A stretch of DNA of 23,078 nt from CAYUCY01 sp964443525 (GTDB lineage Bacteria; Pseudomonadota; Alphaproteobacteria; Caedimonadales; Caedimonadaceae): assembly GCA_964443525.1 (NCBI GenBank), contig CAYUCY010000020.1, positions 1 to 23,078 on the forward strand, read 5' to 3'. Shown piece by piece: positions 16,027-23,077 of this stretch (positions within the stretch are counted from its first letter, which is position 1; each line of letters starts with the position of its first letter). A program made the translations under genes and the position numbers. Below the pieces are notes generated by a model. That model did no database searches, was not told the DNA's origin, and saw nothing but the letters and a program-made list of their open reading frames with translations.

Positions 16027-17537
16027 GTTTTTGACCTTCCTGACTTCTTTTTAAGAGCTGCTAATACTTCCAAAACAACCTCGCTATCGTTGAAATGTAG
16101 AATTTCATGACCTACGATTTGGCCGGACTCATGACCTTTCCCTGCTATAATACAGGCATCCCCCTTACGCAAGTTTTTAATGGCATGCATGATCGCTTCC
16201 CGCCTGTCAGGAATCTCAAAGGCTTGCGAACACCCTTTCAGAATTTGCTTGCGGATACTGGCAGGATCTTCCGTGCGGGGATTATCATCCGTCACATAGA
16301 CGAGGTCTGCTAATTGATCCGCTATCTCCCCCATCATAGGACGCTTTTCTTTATCGCGATCTCCACCGCACCCAAAGACAACGATCATGCGTCCCGGCGT
16401 GTGCGCTCTGATCGCTTGAAGCGCATATTTAAGGGCCATTGGCTTATGAGCATAATCAACAAAGACGGGTGCATGAACTTTGGGATGATATCCGACAAGA
16501 TCCATGCGTCCCGGAACATGCTGTAATTTTGAGACGGCATCAAGAACTTGATCAACAGGCTCATCGCAGCAAAGCATGAGCGCAATTACAGCCATAACGT
16601 TCTCTACTTGGAAAGAACCGAACAGAGGAATCGGAACCTCATAACGCTTTCCCAAAATTACGAATGTAGCCACAAATCCATTTTCGGAGACAGTCACCTC
16701 TTCCTGAACGACCTCCTTCCCGTGTCGGCCGAACCAGAAAGTCCTCACTCCTCTTCCCTCACAAACCTCTTTCAAGATGCCGGAAGACGGAATATCCGCA
16801 TTTAAGATCGCATACCCCGTCACAGGGAGGAGATCACTAAAAAACCTTTTCTTAGCTCCGAAATAGTTTTCAATGGACCCGTGATAATCCAAATGCTCAT
16901 GATTAAAGTTCGTAAAAATAGCAGCCCTGAAACGAACCTCGTCCAGGCGCCGCTGATCAAGGCCGTGACTCGAAACCTCAAGGCAGGCCCGACTGACCCC
17001 CGCAAGTGCCAAAATTTGAAGGGACTGATGCAAATCAAGAGCATCAGGACTCGTCAGCGTTGATGAAGGAAAAGAGAGTGATTCCTGAACACCTTGAACC
17101 TGAATCCCCAGCGTACCGACGGATGCCGATTTATATCCAAGTGAGTTCCAGACCTGCCTCGCAAAGGCAGCAACGGAACTTTTCCCGTTTGTTCCGGTCA
17201 CACCGGCGATAAAGCTTGGCTGTTGAGGATAGAAAGCATCTGCATATTTAGCGTAAAAGGACCTGGCATTGGGAACCTCGACCACGTTAAGAGGCGATGC
17301 TTTTGTTTTATTGAGCACCTCTCTCATGCTTTTTTCTATAATGACTTGCCTGGCACCCTTCTCAAGGGCATCAAGAATGAAAGGTGTTCCATCCCCTTTC
17401 AAGGGTGGAATCGATAGGAAAACGTCTTCTTGCTTGACTTTTCTTGAATCCGTCGAAAGTCGCTTCCCTTGACGAATCAAATCGAGAATGAACTTTTGGA
17501 GTTGCGAGTCTGTTAGCGCGCTTTGCGTATCAACCAT
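16023..17537 (-). CDS. murE: UDP-MurNAc-L-Ala-D-Glu--meso-diaminopimelate ligase (MurE)
   Basis: 504 residues. MurE adds the third stem-peptide residue. The uridine-binding N-terminus has STDSRKVKQEDVFLS (28-42); the P-loop is GVTGTNGKSSVAAF (112-125); then LTSPDALDLH, LEVSSHGLDQRR, TNFNHEHLDYHGS with the carboxylated-lysine region YFGAKKRFF (225-233), DYAHKPMALKYAL (361-373) and FGCGGDRDKEKRPMM (388-402). DNPR at 418-421 is the signature for meso-diaminopimelate, as opposed to lysine, so the organism should have DAP-type peptidoglycan. It overlaps the end of ftsI by eight bases; GAG eight bases before ATG gives a modest ribosome site. Confidence 0.98.
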   Translation of the reverse strand: MVDTQSALTDSQLQKFILDLIRQGKRLSTDSRKVKQEDVFLSIPPLKGDGTPFILDALEKGARQVIIEKSMREVLNKTKASPLNVVEVPNARSFYAKYADAFYPQQPSFIAGVTGTNGKSSVAAFARQVWNSLGYKSASVGTLGIQVQGVQESLSFPSSTLTSPDALDLHQSLQILALAGVSRACLEVSSHGLDQRRLDEVRFRAAIFTNFNHEHLDYHGSIENYFGAKKRFFSDLLPVTGYAILNADIPSSGILKEVCEGRGVRTFWFGRHGKEVVQEEVTVSENGFVATFVILGKRYEVPIPLFGSFQVENVMAVIALMLCCDEPVDQVLDAVSKLQHVPGRMDLVGYHPKVHAPVFVDYAHKPMALKYALQAIRAHTPGRMIVVFGCGGDRDKEKRPMMGEIADQLADLVYVTDDNPRTEDPASIRKQILKGCSQAFEIPDRREAIMHAIKNLRKGDACIIAGKGHESGQIVGHEILHFNDSEVVLEVLAALKKKSGRSKT

Positions 17538-19242
17538 CTTTTTTTCTCAAGTGATTAAGTTGTGCCATAATGTGGTCGGAGATCCCCGGATCATCCTCAA
17601 AGGGTTCATACCCTAATAAGGGAGCAACCCGTTCGATTATTCTACCTCCAATGGGCGCCGCATTCCAGCCCGCCGTGTTATATCCGTACGTTTTCTTCAA
17701 TCGCTTAGGATCTTCAAGCAAAACATAGATAATGTAGGCGGGCTCTCCCGCATTTTTCCCAAGAACGCCCACAAAGTTTGTCCTGACTCTATCCTTTTGA
17801 TAGCCTCGCCCCACTTGAAGATTCGAGGTTCCCGTTTTTGCAAACACAAAATATCCTGCCACATCTGCTTTCTTGCCCGTCCCTTCTTTAACGACAAGCC
17901 TCATAAGTTCCAGCATTGTCTTAGATGTTTTTTCCGAGACAACCTTTCCTCCTGGTATAGATTTTTTTTGGGAGGATTTAAGAAGAGTGGGGAATACCCT
18001 CTCCCCCCCTCCCAGAATTGTTGCGATACCGCTGACGATTTGCAAAGGACTGATAGAGATCCCGTAGCCGTAAGACATAGTAATCCTAGCAGCTTCCGAC
18101 CATTGAACAGGCAAGATCGGAGCACCCACCTCAGGAATCTCGAATTTCGGCTGATCCAAAAGGCCTATTTTCTTAAAAAAATCTCTTTGATTTTGGGCGC
18201 CTGCTTGTAACGCCATTTTGGCAGAACCTATATTTGAGGAGTACATAAAGACTTCAGGTAATGTCAGCCAATCGTTTTTGCCTTTAAAATCCGTAATTTT
18301 AAACCGACCAACTGTAAGCGGTTTTGTTGCATCAAAACGGGCCGTGACAGGAATCCCGGATTCAAGGGCCATTGCTGTATTGACGGCTTTCATCGTCGAT
18401 CCCATCTCATAAATACCTAAAGTGACCTTATTAAAAATTTCCTCTTCTTTTGAAGGGATGGGATGATTAGGATCAAAGTCAGGCAGTGAAACCAGAGCCA
18501 AGATCTCACCCGTTTTAATGTCAAGGATCAGAGAACACCCACCCGTTGCCTGAAATTCTTGCATCCCTTTATAGAGCTCGTCTCTTGCAATATGCTGGAG
18601 CCGCGCGTCAAGACTCAGAACGAGAGGATCAGAGGAAGTTGCCAAGCGATCATTCAATCCCTTTTCAATCCCTGAAATACCGATATTATCAATATCCGTG
18701 AAACCGATTACATGGGCTGCAAGCCTGCCTTGCGGATAAATCCGCCTGAAATCTGGCATAAAACCCAAGCCCGGAATGCCTAAATTTAAAATATCTTTTT
18801 GTTGAGAGGGCGTTAAATGACGGGCAATCCAGATGAACGTCCTCCCCGATTGCAAACGTCTAAGAACGTCTTTCTTTGAAAGTTTCGGAAGGACTGCTAT
18901 AAGTTTTGCTGTGGCCTCTTGCGCGTTCATAATTTGCTTTGCATTAGCATAGAGAGAAGTCGTTGAAATCGTTGTCGCCAGAACTTCTCCCCGCCGATCT
19001 TGAATGTCCGACCGCGCCATTTGAGAACTGGCGGTCGTCGCTGAATCCAAAGCAGCCTCTTCCCCTGAACGAAGAACCATCAAATCAAAAATCCTGATGA
19101 TAATCACCCCAAGAGCAAACAGATAAACGAAGCCTGCCACCAACAGACGGTTTCGAGCCGTCTCCAAAATTTTTTTGTAGGATTGGCTCAATGCGAGTCT
19201 GCTTTTCTCAGGAATAAGCTTTGAGTAGATTTCCCGCGACAT
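17530..19242 (-). CDS. ftsI: Septal transpeptidase FtsI (PBP3, class B penicillin-binding protein)
   Basis: 570 residues. FtsI cross-links septal peptidoglycan in the periplasm and works with FtsW. It has a short cytoplasmic N-terminus, one membrane helix at about 33-54 (LLVAGFVYLFALGVIIIRIFD), a dimerisation/pedestal domain starting with DIQDRRGEVLAT (79-90), IYPQGRLAAHVIGF (168-181) and IEKGLNDRL, and then the penicillin-binding domain with all three active-site motifs: STMK at 282-285 (nucleophile Ser282), SSN at 335-337 and KTGTS at 469-473. The gap to ftsL is two bases and the ribosome site is weak (TAGAG), consistent with coupling. Length and motifs are typical; nothing is missing. Confidence 0.98.
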   Translation of the reverse strand: MSREIYSKLIPEKSRLALSQSYKKILETARNRLLVAGFVYLFALGVIIIRIFDLMVLRSGEEAALDSATTASSQMARSDIQDRRGEVLATTISTTSLYANAKQIMNAQEATAKLIAVLPKLSKKDVLRRLQSGRTFIWIARHLTPSQQKDILNLGIPGLGFMPDFRRIYPQGRLAAHVIGFTDIDNIGISGIEKGLNDRLATSSDPLVLSLDARLQHIARDELYKGMQEFQATGGCSLILDIKTGEILALVSLPDFDPNHPIPSKEEEIFNKVTLGIYEMGSTMKAVNTAMALESGIPVTARFDATKPLTVGRFKITDFKGKNDWLTLPEVFMYSSNIGSAKMALQAGAQNQRDFFKKIGLLDQPKFEIPEVGAPILPVQWSEAARITMSYGYGISISPLQIVSGIATILGGGERVFPTLLKSSQKKSIPGGKVVSEKTSKTMLELMRLVVKEGTGKKADVAGYFVFAKTGTSNLQVGRGYQKDRVRTNFVGVLGKNAGEPAYIIYVLLEDPKRLKKTYGYNTAGWNAAPIGGRIIERVAPLLGYEPFEDDPGISDHIMAQLNHLRKKDG

Positions 19243-19244
19243 CT

Positions 19245-19571
19245 CTAGGGTCGTGCGCTGGCAAGCCTAACCTCATCCAGCTTTGCTTCGGAAGGCATCA
19301 ATCGGCTCGGCAACTGGTTAAGAGAAACGAGTTGAACACCCTTGAGAGGGGATGCTTTTAAATGCGATTCAACTAATTTCTGGAGACGTCCCGGTTCATT
19401 TAAATAGCTCCACTCGGCATGCAGCAAATGAATTGATTCATTGAGGCGCTTCATTTCTACTTGTGTTGATTTCAAAGAGTGTTCCATCGTTAAAACATGC
19501 TGTTTTACAGCGTAGTTGACAACACCAAGAAGAAGACCAAATGTCAACAAAAATAGATTCGAGCGCCTCAT
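19245..19571 (-). CDS. ftsL: Cell division protein FtsL
   Basis: 108 residues from the start chosen here. FtsL is a small bitopic divisome protein that forms a periplasmic coiled coil and helps activate FtsWI. It has a membrane helix right at the N-terminus (NLFLLTFGLLLGVVNYAV), then a coiled-coil region (MEHSLKSTQVEMKRLNESIHLLHAEWSYL). AEWSYLNEPGRLQKL is the characteristic alphaproteobacterial FtsL block. The start is ATG at 19571, one base after the rsmH stop, with AAGGAG ten bases upstream inside rsmH. A longer reading from GTG at 19616 would overlap rsmH by 44 bases and put a basic extension before the helix, which is less likely. Confidence 0.92.
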   Translation of the reverse strand: MRRSNLFLLTFGLLLGVVNYAVKQHVLTMEHSLKSTQVEMKRLNESIHLLHAEWSYLNEPGRLQKLVESHLKASPLKGVQLVSLNQLPSRLMPSEAKLDEVRLASARP

Positions 19572-19572
19572 C

Positions 19573-20553
19573 TTAAGACATCTCCTTCGTACTTTGATTT
19601 GTGCGAATTGCTGCACGCAGCTTTGCCGAACGAGCTCGAGGGTTCTTCAACGTTTCCTCCTCGGATGGTTTCAAGACCCGCTTATGGGCAAGACGAAACG
19701 TTCCTTCTCTCTGCCCTCCAAAAGCCTGAGGCATATGACGCGAAACTGCCGCCTTTGTTGTTTCTCGTTTCCTAAGGAAAGTCTTAACAATTCTGTCCTC
19801 CAAGGAATGGAAAGAGACGACAACAAGCCGTCCCTCAGGCTTCAAAAGATCTTCCGCTTGCTCCAAAACCTCTTGAAGCTCTTCCAGTTCATTATTTACA
19901 AAAATACGAAGCGCCTGAAATGTTCTAGTCGCAGGATCTATTCCGTCGGCGCTTTTCGGAACCACGGAACGTACCAAATCAGCAAGTTCAACCGTTGTCT
20001 CGATCTTTTTCGCTCTACGCGTTTCGATAATTTTTTTGGCAATTTTTCTTGCAAACCGCTCTTCTCCATAATGGAAAATAATCTCAGCAAGAGCTTCTTC
20101 TTTATAAGTGTTGATAATATCCCCAGCAGTCGGCCCCTCGAAATCCATTCGCATATCCAGAGGGCCGTCATATCTGAAGGAAAAACCTCGCCGAGGGGTG
20201 TCAAGTTGATAGGAGGAAACACCCACATCCAAGACGATTCCGTCTACGGATGTAATACCATGCTGTGCAAGAGAGGTTTTCATCGTGCTAAATCTGTTTT
20301 GAATCATCGTGAAGCGATCCCCGTATTCTTTTTCAAATTCGAGACCTCGGATGATGGCTTCTGGATCCCGGTCAAAGGCGATTAGCTTACAATCACATGC
20401 CTTTAAGATGGCTCGAGAATAGCCCCCCACCCCAAAAGTACCATCAACATAGATGCCTCCGGACTTGGGGGAGAGAAAGTCAAGTACCTCATTCAGCATT
20501 ACGGGTACATGGACGGGGTGGGAGGGTCCTTTAGAGGGTGCACTAGGAATCAT
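19573..20553 (-). CDS. rsmH: 16S rRNA (cytosine(1402)-N4)-methyltransferase RsmH (MraW)
   Basis: 326 residues. RsmH uses S-adenosylmethionine to methylate N4 of C1402 in the ribosomal P site. The family opening HVPVMLNEVLDFL is at 14-26, SAM-binding motif I is DGTFGVGGYSRAIL (37-50), followed by AFDRDPEAI (59-67), the conserved GIVLDVGVSSYQLDTPRRGFSF and GPLDMRMD blocks, and near the C-terminus VVVSFHSLEDRIVKTFLR. The start overlaps the mraZ stop by four bases (ATGA) with a G-rich ribosome site (AGGGGGT) about six bases upstream. Its stop comes one base before ftsL. The pairing with mraZ is near universal in dcw clusters. Confidence 0.98.
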   Translation of the reverse strand: MIPSAPSKGPSHPVHVPVMLNEVLDFLSPKSGGIYVDGTFGVGGYSRAILKACDCKLIAFDRDPEAIIRGLEFEKEYGDRFTMIQNRFSTMKTSLAQHGITSVDGIVLDVGVSSYQLDTPRRGFSFRYDGPLDMRMDFEGPTAGDIINTYKEEALAEIIFHYGEERFARKIAKKIIETRRAKKIETTVELADLVRSVVPKSADGIDPATRTFQALRIFVNNELEELQEVLEQAEDLLKPEGRLVVVSFHSLEDRIVKTFLRKRETTKAAVSRHMPQAFGGQREGTFRLAHKRVLKPSEEETLKNPRARSAKLRAAIRTNQSTKEMS

Positions 20554-21029
20554 CGTGCACCCCCTTCAAACTGGGGTGTTTTGCCATGAAGTTTAAGAGT
20601 TACCTGACGCTCTTGTATTCTCGCACGAGCATCTGCTTGTCGAGCCTCGAATTGTTCGGGGTTCCAGATTTGGAAAGTCGCCCCGCGCCCCACGAAAGCT
20701 GCGGCATCTTCAATACCTGCGAACTCAATAAGGATTTTTGGTAAAATGACACGTCCGTCTCCATCAAAAGGTATTTGCTGAGCGTCGGCAAAAATAGCCG
20801 CGGTAAAATCATCTTGCACATCGGAAAAAACATCCAGATCGTCCACACTTTGGCTGAGTTGCTCCATCCGAGCATACGTGCAGCACTCAATGGCGGAATG
20901 CTTATAGGATCGAAACGCAACGAATCCCTGAAAAGAATCTTGGGTCAACACAGACCTAAATGACGCAGGGACAGAGATTCTGCCCTTTTTATCCAACTTA
21001 TTAGTAAAAGTTGATAAAAATAACGCCAT
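20550..21029 (-). CDS. mraZ: Transcriptional regulator MraZ
   Basis: 159 residues with two SpoVT/AbrB-like domains: FTNKLDKKGRISVPASFR (about 8-25) and a second copy around DGDGRVILPKILIEFAGI. In Escherichia coli MraZ forms rings, binds short TGGG-type direct repeats ahead of its own gene and represses the dcw operon; by homology this protein should do the same. A fitting five-copy TGGG array lies 63-107 bases upstream of the start codon. MraZ is the first gene of the 16-gene operon. No strong ribosome site is seen (AAGA a few bases before ATG), so its own translation may be weak. The C-terminal tail (about 120-159) is polar and longer than the E. coli protein, which is about 152 residues. 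Confidence 0.97.
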   Translation of the reverse strand: MALFLSTFTNKLDKKGRISVPASFRSVLTQDSFQGFVAFRSYKHSAIECCTYARMEQLSQSVDDLDVFSDVQDDFTAAIFADAQQIPFDGDGRVILPKILIEFAGIEDAAAFVGRGATFQIWNPEQFEARQADARARIQERQVTLKLHGKTPQFEGGAR

Positions 21030-21091
21030 TTTAAATTCTTTTTATTTCTCTTTTTCGTTTTGGCGAATAACAAGTCACCAGATCTTATTAA

Positions 21092-21136
21092 TGGGATATC
21101 ATGGGACGAGACGGGAGTCAATGGGTATTTTATGGG
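21092..21136. promoter_or_regulatory. Five-copy MraZ-box array (putative mraZ/dcw operator)
   Basis: TGGG occurs at 21092, 21102, 21122 and 21133, with CGGG at 21112, giving spacings of 10, 10, 10 and 11 bases, about one helical turn each. E. coli MraZ is known to bind TGGGN direct repeats with 5-base spacers ahead of mraZ; here there are five units rather than the three I recall. On the mraZ coding strand they read CCCA/CCCG, so the array is on the strand opposite to mraZ. Confidence 0.7.
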
Positions 21137-21144
21137 AAATAAGA

Positions 21145-21173
21145 ATTTTCAACAGACTTATCCACAGGTTCAA
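21145..21173 (-). promoter_or_regulatory. Candidate sigma-70-type promoter for mraZ
   Basis: On the - strand TTGAAC (21173-21168) is followed after 17 bases by GAAAAT (21150-21145); each hexamer matches four of six consensus bases. Its transcript would start near 21138 and carry the whole TGGG array in the leader. The DnaA-like box at 21158-21166 falls in the spacer. An alternative is TTGACT at 21121-21116, but it lacks a good -10. Confidence 0.25.
21158..21166 (+). promoter_or_regulatory. DnaA box (TTATCCACA), perfect match
   Basis: TTATCCACA is an exact match to the DnaA consensus TTATNCACA. It lies 129 bases upstream of the mraZ start codon, next to the TGGG array. Nine-base sites occur by chance in a window this size fairly often, so its meaning rests on its position in the promoter region and on the second near-match 111 bases away. 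Confidence 0.4.
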
Positions 21174-21268
21174 GGATGTCTCTTTCAAGAAAAAATTCCT
21201 TTATTTGCAACGATTTAATGCTGAATTTCAGGTTTATCTGAGAAGGGAGAAAAGTAATTTCATAAACT

Positions 21269-21277
21269 TTATCCACG
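21269..21277 (+). promoter_or_regulatory. DnaA-like box (TTATCCACG), one mismatch
   Basis: Same orientation as the perfect box at 21158, differing only in the last base. Its right end overlaps the left arm of the palindrome at 21274-21295. Confidence 0.25.
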
Positions 21278-21295
21278 ATCTCATTCGAGATCGTG
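21274..21295. other. Perfect 9-bp inverted repeat
   Basis: CACGATCTC (21274-21282) and GAGATCGTG (21287-21295) are exact reverse complements around the 4-base loop ATTC. It lies about 100 bases past the stop of the MFS gene on the - strand, but neither side is followed by a T run, so a simple terminator is doubtful. A protein-binding palindrome is the alternative. Confidence 0.5.
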
Positions 21296-21297
21296 AG

Positions 21298-21319
21298 AGA
21301 TTCGCACTTCCATAATATT
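21298..21319 (+). repeat. 22-bp direct repeat, copy 2
   Basis: Matches 2604-2625 at 20 of 22 positions in the same orientation, including the 13-base core CTTCCATAATATT. It lies three bases after the palindrome and at the upstream side of the dcw cluster, whereas copy 1 lies just past its ftsZ end. Confidence 0.45.
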
Positions 21320-21396
21320 CGGAAAGATTTGGACGAGATTTAAAAAGATATGAGAGACTTTATATTTCCGAGAGTCTGCACGAAATAAAACGTCTA

Positions 21397-22587
21397 TTAA
21401 CCTTCAGAACGAGGATAAAAGAATAAAATAAACACATTGAAAAAGCTAACCCCGATCATCACAATCGAAACTGGGACAATCGTACCGTCAAAAAAGAGAC
21501 CGACCCCGTAAATCCCGAGAGCTGAGAAGAACATCTCAAGGGCGATCATCATGGCGGAGGCGGCTCCCGCATATCGATTCACGGCGGAGATAAGGGCAGC
21601 CGTTGCATTTCCGAAAATAAGACCCCATCCGATATAGGTTAAAATCTTGATTCCCTGAATTGAAAGTGCGGATAAGGGAGTAAACATCCCTAAAACCAAA
21701 ATCACACTGTTACTGACAATAATACAAATCAGCCCCGCAAAAAGCATCCGATCCACGACTACCTGATGACTTAACTTGCCACTTAGGTAGGTCGCAAGGA
21801 TATAAGCCAAGGAGACAGGAATTGTGTAAAGCCCGTAAGAGGCAGCCGGCACCCCTAAATGGTCTACAAAAATTAAAGGAATATTTGAAGCCTCGATAAA
21901 AATCAGCATGACGGATAAAACCTTGATGATCAAGTACATGACATATCTGTTGTTTTTGAAGAGTCCCTGATAGACGGATAGCATCTGAGAGAAACTAACC
22001 GGATGTCGCTCAACATTCGTTTCGGGTAAATGACGAAACTTTAAAAGAAGCGTCACAAGGGAAACGGCAAAAATGATAAAAAAACAGGCACGCCACCCTA
22101 GAAATGCGCCAAGATATGATCCCAACGAAGGTGCAATAGCAGGGACGATTCCTGCCGCAGCATGCACCTGATTCATGACTTTTGAATAGGCTCTCCCCTC
22201 AAAGAGATCTTTCAAGCAGGCATTTCCCACAATCCAACCGACCCCGGCCCCGAATCCTTGAATAAAGCGTCCCGTCAACAAAATTGAGATATTAGGTGCG
22301 AGTGCTGAAATAAGGGCTCCTAGACAAAAAAGAGAAAGCCCTCCTAAAATAACGGGACGCCTGCCGAAATTATCAGACAGAACCCCGTAAAAAATGCCGG
22401 AAATTCCAAGAGAAAGCAATGCAATTCCAACGGTCCATTGAGCCAACTGCTCAGAGATGGCGAGATCCCCTTTCAGATTCGGCAAAAGCGCCGAGTTAAA
22501 ACTGACAGCAATCTCCACAACCACAATTGTAAAGGTGATCAGCAGGGTTGTCAGAGATTGAATCCTTTGAGAAGAAGAGACTGCCAC
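21397..22587 (-). CDS. MFS transporter, Bcr/CflA-type drug efflux family
   Basis: 396 residues, the usual length for Bcr/CflA (DHA1) proton-coupled exporters, with about twelve membrane helices. MFS motif A is visible as GVLSDNFGRRPVILGG between helices 2 and 3, followed by ALAPNISILLTGRFIQGFGAGVGW (helix 4 with the conserved Arg in GRFIQG) and PAIAPSLGSYLGAFLGWRACFFI (motif C-like region). Family members export chloramphenicol-like drugs, sulfonamides or small peptides; the substrate here cannot be told from the sequence. The start is GTG at 22587 with AAGGA about nine bases upstream. It is monocistronic: a terminator precedes it and it ends 367 bases before mraZ. No dedicated regulator gene is adjacent. 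Confidence 0.92.
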   Translation of the reverse strand: MAVSSSQRIQSLTTLLITFTIVVVEIAVSFNSALLPNLKGDLAISEQLAQWTVGIALLSLGISGIFYGVLSDNFGRRPVILGGLSLFCLGALISALAPNISILLTGRFIQGFGAGVGWIVGNACLKDLFEGRAYSKVMNQVHAAAGIVPAIAPSLGSYLGAFLGWRACFFIIFAVSLVTLLLKFRHLPETNVERHPVSFSQMLSVYQGLFKNNRYVMYLIIKVLSVMLIFIEASNIPLIFVDHLGVPAASYGLYTIPVSLAYILATYLSGKLSHQVVVDRMLFAGLICIIVSNSVILVLGMFTPLSALSIQGIKILTYIGWGLIFGNATAALISAVNRYAGAASAMMIALEMFFSALGIYGVGLFFDGTIVPVSIVMIGVSFFNVFILFFYPRSEG

Positions 22588-22680
22588 TCACTATTTTCCT
22601 TTAGAGCAAGATAATGGTAAATTAATCTTAATCTCATGAATCGAGTGAAACAGTCAATCATTTGTTCCAGTTGAACTCTC

Positions 22681-22724
22681 AAAATAAATTTAAGGAGAAG
22701 GGAATCTTCCTTCCTTCTCCTTAA
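22681..22724 (-). terminator. Rho-independent terminator of the gene at the right edge
   Basis: TTAAGGAGAAGG (22690-22701) and CCTTCTCCTTAA (22713-22724) form a perfect 12-bp stem with an 11-base loop. On the - strand the stem is followed by ATTTATTTT. It lies 30 bases after the stop codon at 22754, so it ends that transcript and separates it from the MFS gene. Confidence 0.8.
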
Positions 22725-22753
22725 TCGTGAATCATGAAATTTAATTTTTATTT

Positions 22754-23077
22754 TTAAAGATGGGCCGTTCCGTCTACATAGTTGTGAACGCCTAAGATCT
22801 CATAGTTCCCGGCCCCATGTGTCTGCAAAACCGTCCCTGCAATATCAGACAAGGTTTCGACATCCGGGTTTTGGAGCTTCCCATTCACGACCGTCCCTTC
22901 GGGGAATCCCTCAATGCCGTCTTCCACATAGACCAATTGGCCTTCTCCTACTGCCAAAGCCTTTGCAAGTTGCTTGTTTGCTTCGGTATTAGTTCCCTGC
23001 TTGTAGGAGAAAGCGACAAGGTGGTCATAGCCGCCGAGATCGGCAGAATCGATAAAAGCCTGAAGATCATCAAGGGA
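22754..23077 (-). CDS. C-terminal part of an unrecognised acidic protein
   Basis: An open frame enters from the right edge and runs 107 codons to TAA at 22756-22754; the start lies outside the window. I do not recognise the family. The visible part begins SLDDLQAFIDSADLGGYDHL, continues with an alternating beta-strand-like, Gly- and Asp-rich pattern (GQLVYVEDGIEGFPEGTVVNG), and ends LGVHNYVDGTAHL. It is acidic, has no cysteine and no membrane segment, so it could be a cytoplasmic or secreted globular domain. A strong terminator follows 30 bases later, which supports a real gene. An internal TTG start at 22957 would give only 67 residues and is not needed because the frame is open throughout. 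Confidence 0.7.
   Translation of the reverse strand, partial: SLDDLQAFIDSADLGGYDHLVAFSYKQGTNTEANKQLAKALAVGEGQLVYVEDGIEGFPEGTVVNGKLQNPDVETLSDIAGTVLQTHGAGNYEILGVHNYVDGTAHL

Larger units (their letters stand above)
21030..21396. other. Intergenic regulatory region upstream of the dcw operon
   Basis: This 367-base AT-rich stretch has no convincing gene. It contains, from the mraZ side outward: the leader next to mraZ; five TGGG/CGGG repeats at 21092-21136; a candidate promoter around 21145-21173; DnaA-like boxes at 21158-21166 and 21269-21277; a perfect 9-bp palindrome at 21274-21295; and copy 2 of the 22-bp repeat at 21298-21319. The rest, to the stop of the MFS gene at 21397, shows nothing I recognise. 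Confidence 0.7.

Noticed and set aside
19572..19616. Longer ftsL start at GTG 19616
   Set aside because: It would overlap rsmH by 44 bases; the ATG at 19571 has AAGGAG upstream and sits one base after the rsmH stop.
21091..21315. A 74-codon + strand open frame in the region upstream of mraZ
   Set aside because: No ribosome binding site, it runs through the MraZ boxes, DnaA boxes and palindrome, and the protein has no recognisable feature.
21030..21396. Chromosomal replication origin because of the DnaA-like boxes
   Set aside because: Only two boxes, no cluster, no dnaA, hemE, parA or gidA neighbour, and the region is fully explained as a promoter region. A GC-skew plot of the genome would settle it.
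21030..21396. CtrA binding site (TTAA-N7-TTAA) upstream of mraZ
   Set aside because: No pair of TTAA half-sites at the required spacing was found in this stretch or in the ftsA-ftsZ gap.
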